DNA from: Pseudomonadaceae bacterium
GTDB taxonomy: Bacteria > Pseudomonadota > Gammaproteobacteria > Pseudomonadales > Azotimanducaceae
NCBI GenBank assembly: GCA_024743175.1
Contig: JANSXA010000002.1
Coordinates: 1 to 64,000 of the forward strand
Length of the DNA: 64,000 nucleotides
Direction of reading: 5' to 3'
Part shown: positions 36,991 to 45,428 of the stretch, piece after piece
How the letters are laid out: every line of letters begins with the position of its first letter
Position numbering within the stretch: position 1 is the first letter of the stretch
Position numbers and translations under genes: made by a program
Notes under the pieces: generated by a model
What the model was told of the DNA's origin: nothing
Seen by the model: the letters and a program-made list of their open reading frames with translations, nothing else
Database searches by the model: none

Positions 36991-38544
36991 TCACACGTCT
37001 TTTATCAGATGATTGGCGCCTGCCTGAGTGACATAAGCTGCAGCGAGGCGCTCACCGCTACTGCGTTCAACAACACTGTCTACAAACCAGAATTCTCCTC
37101 GCGTGCGTTCAGCATCAATATCCAGTAACAGATAACCATGGTCACGCAGGTTCACATAATGAATATGCGGGCGTGTATCCATGACCACCTGCTCTCGTTC
37201 TGCCAGCGATTGCGCATCACCTTGGGGACCCGGTGACGTTACCGAAGTAGTTACAAATTCAACCGCAAGCGAACCTCGCCCCGTCGCCGGGTCATAAGCC
37301 TCACCTAAAGGTTCCGGGGTAATGTCCATGGCCCATGCCGTATGAATATCACCCGTCAGCACAACCAGGTTGTCAATGGACTCCGCAGACAGTTGCTCGA
37401 GAATGGCTGCACGCGATGCGGGATAGCCATCCCATTGATCTGTATTCAGCATCACACCATCATCACCGAGCAGCTGGGCAAACATGAGCTGCTGGCCGAG
37501 CAGACGCCAGGTAATACCATGGCGTTTCGAGGCGCGCAGCTGCTCCGCGAGCCAGGCCTGTTGATCAACACCTAAAATTGTACGGCTTGTATCAGCAAGC
37601 CCTGCCGTATCTTTCGGATCATCCAGCTGTTGGCTACGCCCATGCAGGCGCGTGTCCAGCATAATCAGATCAGCCAGCTCGCCAAAACGAAAACTGCGAT
37701 AGATAAAAGGTCCGTTTGCAGAGGGCTGTTCCCGTATAGGCAGCCATTCGTGGTACGCACGGATAGCCACCGCGCGCCGAGTAGCCCAGTCTCCTTCACC
37801 GAGTTCGGGATTATGATTCTGTGCACCATCACGCCAGCTGTTGTTGGTACTTTCGTGATCATCCCAGACGCAGATCCAGGGATGCGCACGATGAGCCGCC
37901 TGTAGATCAGGATCTGTCTTATATTGTGCGTGCCGGATTCGGTAATCCTCGAGCGTGACCACTTCATGAGCAGGTTCATGCACACGCCCGAACTCTTCGC
38001 CATTACCATATTCGTTTGGCGCGTACTCATAAAAGTAATCACCCAGATGCAGTACGGCATTCAGGTCAGTGCGTTCAGCAATACGGCCATACGCATTAAA
38101 ATAACCAAACGGATAGTTTGAACAGCTGACCACGGCGAGCTTCAGACGGGTCACATCCTGTTCCGGCAGCGTTCTGGTCCGGCCGGTGGCGCTTTGCTGA
38201 CCGTCTGCTTCAAACCGGTAATAGTAAGTGTGTCCCGGGCTTAAACCGAGAGCATCCACCTTCACGGTGTGATCTCTTTCCGGCAAAGCGGTGACCACAC
38301 CCTGATTCACTATGTCAGCCAACGCTGGATCGGTGGCGATGATCCAGCGCACCGCCATCACCTTGTCTGTTGCACCACTGATTCTGGTCCAGAGAATCAC
38401 CCGGTCCGCGAGTGGATCTCCGCTCGCAACACCATGTTGAAACCGGCTGGTGGCTTCCGATGCAGTCACCGCACCAGCCACTTGATTGCCTGCAACAGCG
38501 CCGGCAGCGGCACTGCTCGCCAGAAATGTTCTACGTGTCACCAT
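36991..38544 (-). CDS. phoD: Alkaline phosphatase D family protein (Tat-exported)
   Basis: The protein has 517 residues. A Tat signal (TRRTFLASSAAAGAVAG) is followed by an N-terminal FN3-like PhoD_N domain (FQHGVASGDPLADRVILWTRISG). The metal phosphoesterase domain comes after it, with LGDYFYEYAP, WDDHESTNNSWRDG and VVLTGDIHTAWAMD. It is a Ca/Fe-type phosphodiesterase/phosphatase that supplies phosphate in the periplasm. It starts 8 bp after the selenoprotein gene on the same strand and is likely co-transcribed with it. Confidence 0.9.
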   Translation of the reverse strand: MVTRRTFLASSAAAGAVAGNQVAGAVTASEATSRFQHGVASGDPLADRVILWTRISGATDKVMAVRWIIATDPALADIVNQGVVTALPERDHTVKVDALGLSPGHTYYYRFEADGQQSATGRTRTLPEQDVTRLKLAVVSCSNYPFGYFNAYGRIAERTDLNAVLHLGDYFYEYAPNEYGNGEEFGRVHEPAHEVVTLEDYRIRHAQYKTDPDLQAAHRAHPWICVWDDHESTNNSWRDGAQNHNPELGEGDWATRRAVAIRAYHEWLPIREQPSANGPFIYRSFRFGELADLIMLDTRLHGRSQQLDDPKDTAGLADTSRTILGVDQQAWLAEQLRASKRHGITWRLLGQQLMFAQLLGDDGVMLNTDQWDGYPASRAAILEQLSAESIDNLVVLTGDIHTAWAMDITPEPLGEAYDPATGRGSLAVEFVTTSVTSPGPQGDAQSLAEREQVVMDTRPHIHYVNLRDHGYLLLDIDAERTRGEFWFVDSVVERSSGERLAAAYVTQAGANHLIKDV

Positions 38545-38552
38545 CAGTTTTG

Positions 38553-39092
38553 CTAACTCCCAGCATCAATGGCGCAGAATTTAGATTCCAGATCCAGCAC
38601 CATCAGTAATCGGCCGAAGCCGATGAATTGGCCAATCATCATCCCGAGCTCGAGAATCTGTTCATCACTGAACTTCTCGCGCAGGCGATCGAAAAATGCA
38701 TCATCCATATTGTGATGGTCCAGTGCCATGCGATCGGCATACTCCAGGGCCAGACGTTCAACCTCACTGAATGAGTTTGTTGGCCCATCAAGCTGCGCTA
38801 TCTTTTCTTCTGTCAATCCGTGTTCTGCACCCTGCAGAAGCCGTGCATTCAGTCACGTAAAACAGTCGTTATGACGCGCTATTTTCAGGCGTACCAGCTC
38901 AATCAGCTCTTCAGGAATTGAAGTACCCGCCCGGGCTGGCAGGTAAAATTTGAAGTAATTGTCAAACAGCGCCTGACTGTGTGCCAGACCACGCATCGTC
39001 GATGAGTCAGCACCGCTGGCCTCGATAGCCTGTACCGCTGCCAGAGCATGGGGCTCCAGTTCATGATCCTGTTTCAGAGTGATCCGTGCCAT
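38553..39092 (-). CDS. Probable selenoprotein: carboxymuconolactone decarboxylase/AhpD-like with CxxU motif
   Basis: The 180-codon frame is broken only by TGA at 38855-38853 (codon 80); a conventional reading gives two fragments, 79 aa from ATG 39092 and a downstream piece. With read-through it is a normal 179-residue CMD-fold protein. Residues around LIELVRLKIARHNDCFT-U-LNARLL fit the AhpD-type redox helix. In cysteine homologues that site reads CxxC, so Sec falls exactly on the second cysteine (C77-F-T-U80). The rest (SEVERLALEYADRMALDHHNMDDAFF, MMIGQFIGFGRLLMVL) is intact. A SECIS-like hairpin follows. It lies 8 bp before phoD. The selABCD machinery is not in the window. Alternative: a TGT/TGC to TGA mutation. 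Confidence 0.82.
38823..38839 (-). promoter_or_regulatory. Candidate bacterial SECIS element
   Basis: In the mRNA a perfect 7-bp stem UUCUGCA/UGCAGAA closes a GGG loop. The UGA ends 20 nt before the first loop G, within the distance known for bacterial SECIS elements, which need a guanine at the start of the loop. The upper stem and loop (UGCA-GGG-UGCA) closely resemble the E. coli fdhF element (UGCA-GGUC-UGCA). It should be bound by SelB to insert selenocysteine at codon 80. Confidence 0.75.
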
Positions 39093-39146
39093 TACTGTGC
39101 CTGTAGTTTTATCTCACCTGAACGGTACCTCTCGTGGGAGTTGAGA

Positions 39147-40523
39147 TCAAATTTCTGCGGGCGGCGCCTCTTCAGGAACCTCGGTTTCAGCACCATCACC
39201 CAGCCATCTGTCCATCAGCTTGGCGGCCACTACATCACCCGCCACATTCACCGAGGTTCTGCACATATCGAGAATTCGATCAACGCCCATGATCAGTGCA
39301 ACACCTTCCGGCGGTATACCTACCGCAGAAAGCACGGTAGCCAGGATGACAATGCCCACACCGGGTGTACCCGGAGAGCCTACGGCTGCACCCACAGCCA
39401 TGGCGACAACAAGCAGCATGCCACCAAAACCGATGTCCACGGCGTAAACCTGTGCAAGGAACATGGCAGCCACACCCTGATAAAGGGCCGTGCCATTCAT
39501 GTTGATGGTTGCGCCCAGGGGAATAACAAACTGAGCAATCGAGGGGCGCACACCGAGCTGCTCCTCAGCGGTGCGAATGGATAGCGGCATGACCGATGCT
39601 GAACTGGAGGTGGAAAAAGCCAGCAGCAAAAGCTCACGCACCGACTGCAGGAAGGCCAATGGCTTTTCACCAGCAAACACAAATAGAAGCGTGAGGTAAA
39701 GTACAAACACACCCAGCAGGCCCAATAAAACGGTCACTGCGTAAAAGGACACCCCCAGCAGTGCTTCCAAGCCGATCTGACTGGTGAGGCGCGCCATCAA
39801 ACCGAATACCGCAATTGGCGCAACCAGCATGGCCCACTTCACAACGGTCATGCAGACCTGTTGCAGGGATTCCAGCAGATCGAGCAGGGGTTTGGATTGT
39901 TGTGGCGGCATGGATACCAGCGCAACACCAACAATCACACCAAAAATCACAATCTGCAGCATGTCGCCCTGGGCCATGGAATTCAAAGGATTACCGGGTA
40001 ACAGCCCGATCAACGCCGTCGGCAGCTCCGACGCGTTAGGAATAGCCATGGTTTCTACGCCTGCCTCAGCATGGGTCGCTGACGCTTGCAGGCTACCTGC
40101 CAGGCTTCGACCGGGTTGCAGCAGTGCGGCCAGCCCTAACCCGAAGAACGCAGCAACACCGGTCGTTGCCACGAAATAAGCGCTGGCGCGAAGACCGAGT
40201 TTACGCAGTTGATCCACGTTTTCACTGGCCGCCAGACCACGGATCACAGACGCAATCACCAGCGGCACCACAATCATTTGTATCACCGCCAGAAAAAGCT
40301 GACCCGGCAGCGCTAACCAGTTACCAATCAGGTTGCCGGTATCCTGATCAACCCACCCCACCGTCGGCCCGATCAGAAACCCCAGCAACAGCCCGGCAAA
40401 CATACCGATCAGCACTTTCAGCCACAGGCGCGTTTCCACCAGAGTGGCGAGATGACTGCTGAGATGCTTCAGTGAGGTTGGGTGTAATGCCGACAGATAG
40501 CGAAAGGGAAAGCCATTAGCCAT
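39147..40523 (-). CDS. Dicarboxylate/amino acid:cation symporter (DAACS family)
   Basis: This 458-residue inner-membrane transporter resembles GltP/DctA. It has eight membrane helices and two re-entrant loops. The serine-rich motif FSTSSSASVMPLSIRTAEE marks HP1. The TM7 site is IPLGATINMNGTALYQG (NMDGT-type), and VGSPGTPGVGIVILATVLSAVGIPPEGVALIMGVDRILDM marks HP2/TM8. It imports dicarboxylates or acidic amino acids with Na+ or H+. It lies 54 bp upstream of the selenoprotein gene on the same strand. Confidence 0.9.
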   Translation of the reverse strand: MANGFPFRYLSALHPTSLKHLSSHLATLVETRLWLKVLIGMFAGLLLGFLIGPTVGWVDQDTGNLIGNWLALPGQLFLAVIQMIVVPLVIASVIRGLAASENVDQLRKLGLRASAYFVATTGVAAFFGLGLAALLQPGRSLAGSLQASATHAEAGVETMAIPNASELPTALIGLLPGNPLNSMAQGDMLQIVIFGVIVGVALVSMPPQQSKPLLDLLESLQQVCMTVVKWAMLVAPIAVFGLMARLTSQIGLEALLGVSFYAVTVLLGLLGVFVLYLTLLFVFAGEKPLAFLQSVRELLLLAFSTSSSASVMPLSIRTAEEQLGVRPSIAQFVIPLGATINMNGTALYQGVAAMFLAQVYAVDIGFGGMLLVVAMAVGAAVGSPGTPGVGIVILATVLSAVGIPPEGVALIMGVDRILDMCRTSVNVAGDVVAAKLMDRWLGDGAETEVPEEAPPAEI

Positions 40524-40616
40524 TTGAACACCGCGTCAGAGTAAAGGTCGACACCCTATACATCCTGCTCGCGACGGCTATCAGGGGTTTCCGAACAGGC
40601 CTGCATGAGCAAAACC

Positions 40617-41723
40617 CTAAATCACTTCCAGATAATCTTTATCAGGCAGTTGTGGAAACGTGGTTGCCGGTTGTGCCTGATACCAGAAGGCGACTGATGC
40701 AATATCATCCTGTAGCGGAAGATAGCGACGCTCTTTATCCGTCCGCCACCCCAGAGCCTGCATGGTGACCTTCAGGCGCTGTTCAAATCGAATGGGGTCA
40801 GGAATATGCCAGCGGTACATGCCAAATCGCTGCTGTGAGGTGTAAACGCCATCGGGACAGATGACCTGCGGTAAACCCGCATAAGCGCTGTTGTAGGTTT
40901 CATAGTGCGAGGGAGTTTCCTTATCCATAATGCCTGGATCGAAGCAGTAGGCCCCGCAAAAGTAATCTTCTGTACCGGTGCCACATATCGTCGGGAACGC
41001 ATCGTCTTCATCCATATGGAATTTGATTTCACCTTCACCCCACCAACCTGCATTGTTAGATCCCCAGGCCATATAGGTACCGACGTATTGTCCGTGCCCC
41101 TCGATATTGTCCAGGATGGTATAGACCTCTTTGTACGGCAGTGGATTGGTTCGGCGGAATTGCGCGTGGAAGTACGCAGCATCCGCAGGTAACTCCGTCA
41201 GCGCATAGTTGATCTGGTAATACACCACAATCTTCTCGTCTGAGAGGTTTTCCAGCGTTACACGCGCTCGGCTACGGAAAGGCATCTCCCAATAGCAGTT
41301 GAAAGCGCGAGCGGGATTAACACACACCGCCAAGCTGTCTACCCGGGCATATTTTTCCCAGCCGTTGGCAAAAAAATCACCCACCGGGCACTCGACAGAG
41401 GGATTGGGATGGTCGTCCCAGTACATGCGCAATATCGTGTGGCGCCAGCGGCCTCGGGCAAGTGTCATCCATATCTGCTGAATCGCCCCTTCACCACTGA
41501 TATCAGCCAACTCAAATGTCGCGCCCGGTTCAATCAGAATATACGGAGAGACCTTCCAGCCCACGCCCAGATCCCGCGCCGCCCGGTGTGCGGCACCATC
41601 CGTCGAGCGCCCGCCCTGCCCCGCTGCGCCGGAAAAGTTCTCCGGACTGATGGATCGAGTTTGTGCAGGTGCTGTGCGACTCAGATTACCCAGATGTGTA
41701 CCGAGGCCGTTGAAGCTGGTCAT
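40617..41723 (-). CDS. Glycoside hydrolase family 172 (DUF2961) protein
   Basis: The ATG at 41723 follows GGGGAGGGAGATCC and gives 368 residues. The DUF2961 layout is clear: GEGAIQQIWMTLARGRWRHTILRMYWDDHPNPSVECPVGDFF, FRSRARVTLENLSDEKIVVYYQINY, and GTGTEDYFCGAYCF with acidic catalytic-type residues. Known members are alpha-D-arabinofuranosidases, difructose anhydride synthases and related enzymes. No signal peptide is seen, so it acts in the cytoplasm on an imported sugar. It is divergent from the sulfotransferase gene. Confidence 0.85.
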   Translation of the reverse strand: MTSFNGLGTHLGNLSRTAPAQTRSISPENFSGAAGQGGRSTDGAAHRAARDLGVGWKVSPYILIEPGATFELADISGEGAIQQIWMTLARGRWRHTILRMYWDDHPNPSVECPVGDFFANGWEKYARVDSLAVCVNPARAFNCYWEMPFRSRARVTLENLSDEKIVVYYQINYALTELPADAAYFHAQFRRTNPLPYKEVYTILDNIEGHGQYVGTYMAWGSNNAGWWGEGEIKFHMDEDDAFPTICGTGTEDYFCGAYCFDPGIMDKETPSHYETYNSAYAGLPQVICPDGVYTSQQRFGMYRWHIPDPIRFEQRLKVTMQALGWRTDKERRYLPLQDDIASVAFWYQAQPATTFPQLPDKDYLEVI

Positions 41724-41891
41724 GGATCTCCCTCCCCAGGATAAATTTGCAGGCTCTGACCGTAACCCAATCGCTGCAGGTTTGCAGAGCTCGATTGTGC
41801 TGAAAAACTTGAAACCTGCACTTTCAAAGCCAGCAACAGAAACTGCCAATGGCGTCTACCTGAAGAAAAACAATCATAAGGAAATCTGCCT

Positions 41892-42830
41892 GTGTCTGAT
41901 TCGCTGCCAGAAGTCACCCGGGTTTACCAGAACCACCATTTAGATTCGACAAGATGGGACGAATACATACCTCGCCCCAGCGACATTATTGTCACCACGT
42001 CATATAAGGCTGGCACCACATGGGCACAACAGATTCTTCATGAACTGTTACACGGCACCAGTGACCCTATGCCTGGCTTTCAGGAAGTCACCCCCTGGCC
42101 GGACGCGCGCTTTCTGCCGATATCAAGAGAGGAGCTGAAACCGTTTCTTGAAAATATTCCGGGGCGACGTTTCATCAAAAGTCATCTGCCGCTGGACGGC
42201 TTACCGTACTATCCGGAAGTGAAATACGTCATTGTCGGCCGCGATTGCCGTGATGTTTTCATGTCTTTTTACAACCACTACTCGAATTACACTGACATGG
42301 CGATGGAAATGTTTAACGCGCCAGATGCAGTTGGCGACGATCTACCCCGCTGTCCTGAAGACCCTCGTGAGCTTTGGCAGAACTGGATAACCCGGGGTTG
42401 GTTTGACTGGGAAACTGAGGGTTATCCTTTCTGGGCTAATCTCGGCCACACCCAGAGCTACTGGGAGTATCGCCACCTGCCCAACTTTTACTTCATGCAC
42501 TACAACGACATGCTCAGCGATCTCGAAGGGTCAGTTAAGGGACTTGCTGCTTTTCTTGGCGAAACCCCAACTGCCGAACATCTGGCACAAGTGGTTGAAA
42601 ACACAACCTTCAAAAATGTCAAAGCCAACGCCGCAAAACTGGACAAAGAGGGTGACCCGCGTGGCGTTGTCTTCAAAGGTGGCGCAGAGGGTTTCTTCTT
42701 CAAAGGCACAAACGGCCGATGGCGTGATGTGCTGACCGACGAAGACCTGGTTCTTTACGAGCAGGCCAAACAGCGTGTCCTGTCGCCAGATTGTGCACAG
42801 TGGCTGGAAGACGGTGGTCCTGTAACCTGA
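41892..42830 (+). CDS. Sulfotransferase family protein
   Basis: The protein has 312 residues. The GTG start follows AAGGAAAT. PAPS-binding motifs are present: TTSYKAGTTWAQQIL (5'-phosphosulfate loop) near residue 40 and VIVGRDCRDVFMSFYNH (3'-phosphate site). FKGTNGRWRDVLTDEDLVLYEQ is the KGxxGxWK-type end. It resembles the cytosolic eukaryote-like sulfotransferases that act on alcohols or amines. The acceptor is unknown. GH172 lies divergent, so a role in sulfated glycans is possible but unproven. Confidence 0.88.
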   Translation: MSDSLPEVTRVYQNHHLDSTRWDEYIPRPSDIIVTTSYKAGTTWAQQILHELLHGTSDPMPGFQEVTPWPDARFLPISREELKPFLENIPGRRFIKSHLPLDGLPYYPEVKYVIVGRDCRDVFMSFYNHYSNYTDMAMEMFNAPDAVGDDLPRCPEDPRELWQNWITRGWFDWETEGYPFWANLGHTQSYWEYRHLPNFYFMHYNDMLSDLEGSVKGLAAFLGETPTAEHLAQVVENTTFKNVKANAAKLDKEGDPRGVVFKGGAEGFFFKGTNGRWRDVLTDEDLVLYEQAKQRVLSPDCAQWLEDGGPVT

Positions 42831-42935
42831 CGTAGCGTTCCTCGCAGAACTCTTGAACAGATCTGCAAAATCCGGAGCCGCTGCAAACCACCAGAGTTGG
42901 ACTAGGCTTAAGGAGTAAAACTGATACTGAGCACT

Positions 42936-45377
42936 ATGGATCAGGTCCAACTCTACAGACTTGTTATTGGCATCGGCGCACTGGCTCTGGGCATCGGAGG
43001 TTATCTCATCGATGCCCAGACCGGCATCGTCATGATGGAGCGTTACGTTGCCCTTACGTTCATTTTTTCACTCTGGATAGCAAGCTTTCTCAGCGAATCG
43101 CTGCGCCGACACACCGATTGGGTGATCTGCGCAAGCGCATCTGCAGCCTTAGCAATCTTTTGTATGTTCATATACGAAAAAAACCTGGATGTAACCAGCA
43201 CAGTTTCAAGCTTCGCAATGGTATTTGTTGGTTGCCTCACAATCAGGAAACCCCTGCCCCTGGTGACGTGGTCCGTTACCTGCATCATCAGTCTTTCGAT
43301 CGCGTCACTCATCGCCAGACAGCCGGAGATGTTGCCGCTCATCTTCATTATCTGCCTCTCCGTTATCGTTATCGGCACATCCTCTCTGGTATTTTTTCTG
43401 GGGCGGAGCATGGAGGCACGGGAACGCAGTGACGTGCTCAGTGATGCAATTTTCACTCAATCAGCAGATGGTTTGCTTTGTGGACATATCTCAAATATGG
43501 CTGTAATACGGGCCAACAAAAGTGCTGAGCGATTATTCGAAACTGAAGACTGGTCCGTGCTGGTTGACTGCGTACAACAGAGCTATTTCGCAGCCTTTAA
43601 AGAGGAAGAATCGCGACCAAAGCTCAGAGATATCGTGCGCAGCGTGTGGTCAGCAGAAATAGAATTCAGAACCGCCAAGGGTAATCTGTTCTGGGGCAAT
43701 CTAGCCCTTGTTGGACTGAAGGAACACTCTGATCTGGTCCTGGTTCGCGTTACGGATATGAGCGCGACCAAGGCGCGCGAACAGGAACTGGAGCAGGCTA
43801 AACTGGCGGCAGAGTCCGCAACCCAGGCACGCACTCAGTTCCTGGCGAATATGAGTCATGAGATACGCACCCCGATGAATGGGGTTATCGGCATGACGTC
43901 GTTGTTGCAGAACACCAGGTTGGATCAGGAACAGGCAAGTTATGTGGATACGATCCGTTCCAGTGGCGAGTCGCTGCTGATCATCATTAACGAAATCCTC
44001 GACTTTGCCAAAATAGAAGCTGATGAAATTGAACTGGAGGTTGCGCCATTTGATCTGGAGCACTGCATCACTGATTCCATCGATGTGGTTGCAAGCCTCG
44101 CTGCGCAAAAAGAAATTGAACTGACACTCGACATATCCCCTGACGATCTCGGTTATCTTACCGGCGACGGTAGCCGCTTACGCCAGGTGTTAGTAAACCT
44201 GCTGTCCAACGCAATCAAATTCACAGAACAGGGTGAAGTTACCATCAAGGTGAAGCTAATTCGACAAGCTAGCGGCAGTAAAGACGTGCCCAGCCAGATT
44301 CACTTTGCAATTATCGACAGTGGAATCGGCATTCCACAGCATAAAATCGACACGTTGTTCGAACCGTTCACCCAGGCGGATGCCTCTACCACGCGACGCT
44401 TCGGCGGTACGGGTCTTGGGCTGTCTATCTGCAAAAATCTGATTAACATCATGGGTGGCGAAATCTCTGTCACCAGTAAACTCGATGCGGGTTCTACATT
44501 CAGCTTCTACATCAATGCACCTTGGACCGCAGCTGACACCTGGCACGAACTGCCCAGACTGCAGGACAAAAGGGTGTTTGGTGTTGACGACAACTCGACC
44601 AATAGAAAAGTGCTGCAGGGATTGCTCGAATGGTTTGGCATGTCTACTACACTGTTCAGCCACCCCTCAGACCTGCTTGATGCCTACAAACCCGGCATCT
44701 GCGACCTCATTATTACCGATATGTCGATGCCTGATATGGACGGCGAAGACCTGCTGGAAGCGCTCTCTAACCAATATGAACAACTTGTACCCGTTGTCTT
44801 GTTAACGTCATTAGACCGTGGCGATGTCGACTGGTCACAGTTTACTCAGGTCCTGCGCAAGCCTATTCGGCCTACCGACCTGTTCAACGCCCTGCTACGT
44901 TCTTTTGGCCAGAACTCAGCGCCAGTAAGCACGCACTCTGCGGACGAAGGTATAACAGAACTGACTGATGTTGCGGTGCTTGTGGCTGAAGACAACATCG
45001 TTAATCAAACCGTCGCCAGGCAGATACTCAAGAAACTGGGGATCCGTGCTGACATAGCCAGCGACGGTTCTGAAGCGGTGAAGATGCTGTGTGATCAGAC
45101 TTACTCCATCGTTTTCATGGATGTGCAGATGCCTAATGTTGATGGCCTGGAGGCAACACAGATCATTCGCGGTACCGAAGATCTGGTACAACCTTACATT
45201 ATCGCGATGACTGCCAACGCACTGTCCGAAGACCGCGACTCCTGTTTTGCCGCCGGCATGGACGATTTTGTATCTAAACCTGTCAGCATCGCGGATGTCA
45301 AAAGTGCCCTTTTACGAGCGCTTGAGAGCAATCGTAACCGCGCAGGCAAACAGGTTTCTGCAATTTCTGATAGCTGA
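42936..45377 (+). CDS. Hybrid sensor histidine kinase with two receiver domains
   Basis: The protein has 813 residues. Six membrane helices (about 5-158) precede a PAS-like segment (about 168-280). The kinase core follows: H-box ANMSHEIRTPMNGVIGM with phospho-histidine H308, then the N, G1 and G2 boxes. Two receivers follow, with phospho-acceptors D595 (TDMSMPD) and D729 (FMDVQMP). No Hpt domain is present. The best Shine-Dalgarno AAGGAG (42910-42915) is 20 nt from the ATG but 5 nt from an in-frame CTG at 42921, so a CTG start is possible. It lies 51 bp before alkB on the same strand and may control alkane use. Confidence 0.9.
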   Translation: MDQVQLYRLVIGIGALALGIGGYLIDAQTGIVMMERYVALTFIFSLWIASFLSESLRRHTDWVICASASAALAIFCMFIYEKNLDVTSTVSSFAMVFVGCLTIRKPLPLVTWSVTCIISLSIASLIARQPEMLPLIFIICLSVIVIGTSSLVFFLGRSMEARERSDVLSDAIFTQSADGLLCGHISNMAVIRANKSAERLFETEDWSVLVDCVQQSYFAAFKEEESRPKLRDIVRSVWSAEIEFRTAKGNLFWGNLALVGLKEHSDLVLVRVTDMSATKAREQELEQAKLAAESATQARTQFLANMSHEIRTPMNGVIGMTSLLQNTRLDQEQASYVDTIRSSGESLLIIINEILDFAKIEADEIELEVAPFDLEHCITDSIDVVASLAAQKEIELTLDISPDDLGYLTGDGSRLRQVLVNLLSNAIKFTEQGEVTIKVKLIRQASGSKDVPSQIHFAIIDSGIGIPQHKIDTLFEPFTQADASTTRRFGGTGLGLSICKNLINIMGGEISVTSKLDAGSTFSFYINAPWTAADTWHELPRLQDKRVFGVDDNSTNRKVLQGLLEWFGMSTTLFSHPSDLLDAYKPGICDLIITDMSMPDMDGEDLLEALSNQYEQLVPVVLLTSLDRGDVDWSQFTQVLRKPIRPTDLFNALLRSFGQNSAPVSTHSADEGITELTDVAVLVAEDNIVNQTVARQILKKLGIRADIASDGSEAVKMLCDQTYSIVFMDVQMPNVDGLEATQIIRGTEDLVQPYIIAMTANALSEDRDSCFAAGMDDFVSKPVSIADVKSALLRALESNRNRAGKQVSAISDS

Positions 45378-45428
45378 CCAATCGCTTTACTTTCCCTATA
45401 GTAGGCGCACGGGGAAAGAGATAAATTT

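Noticed and set aside
39048-39584. 178-codon ORF opposite the symporter gene
   Set aside because: The antisense frame runs through a conserved transporter and has a histidine/threonine-rich composition typical of shadows.
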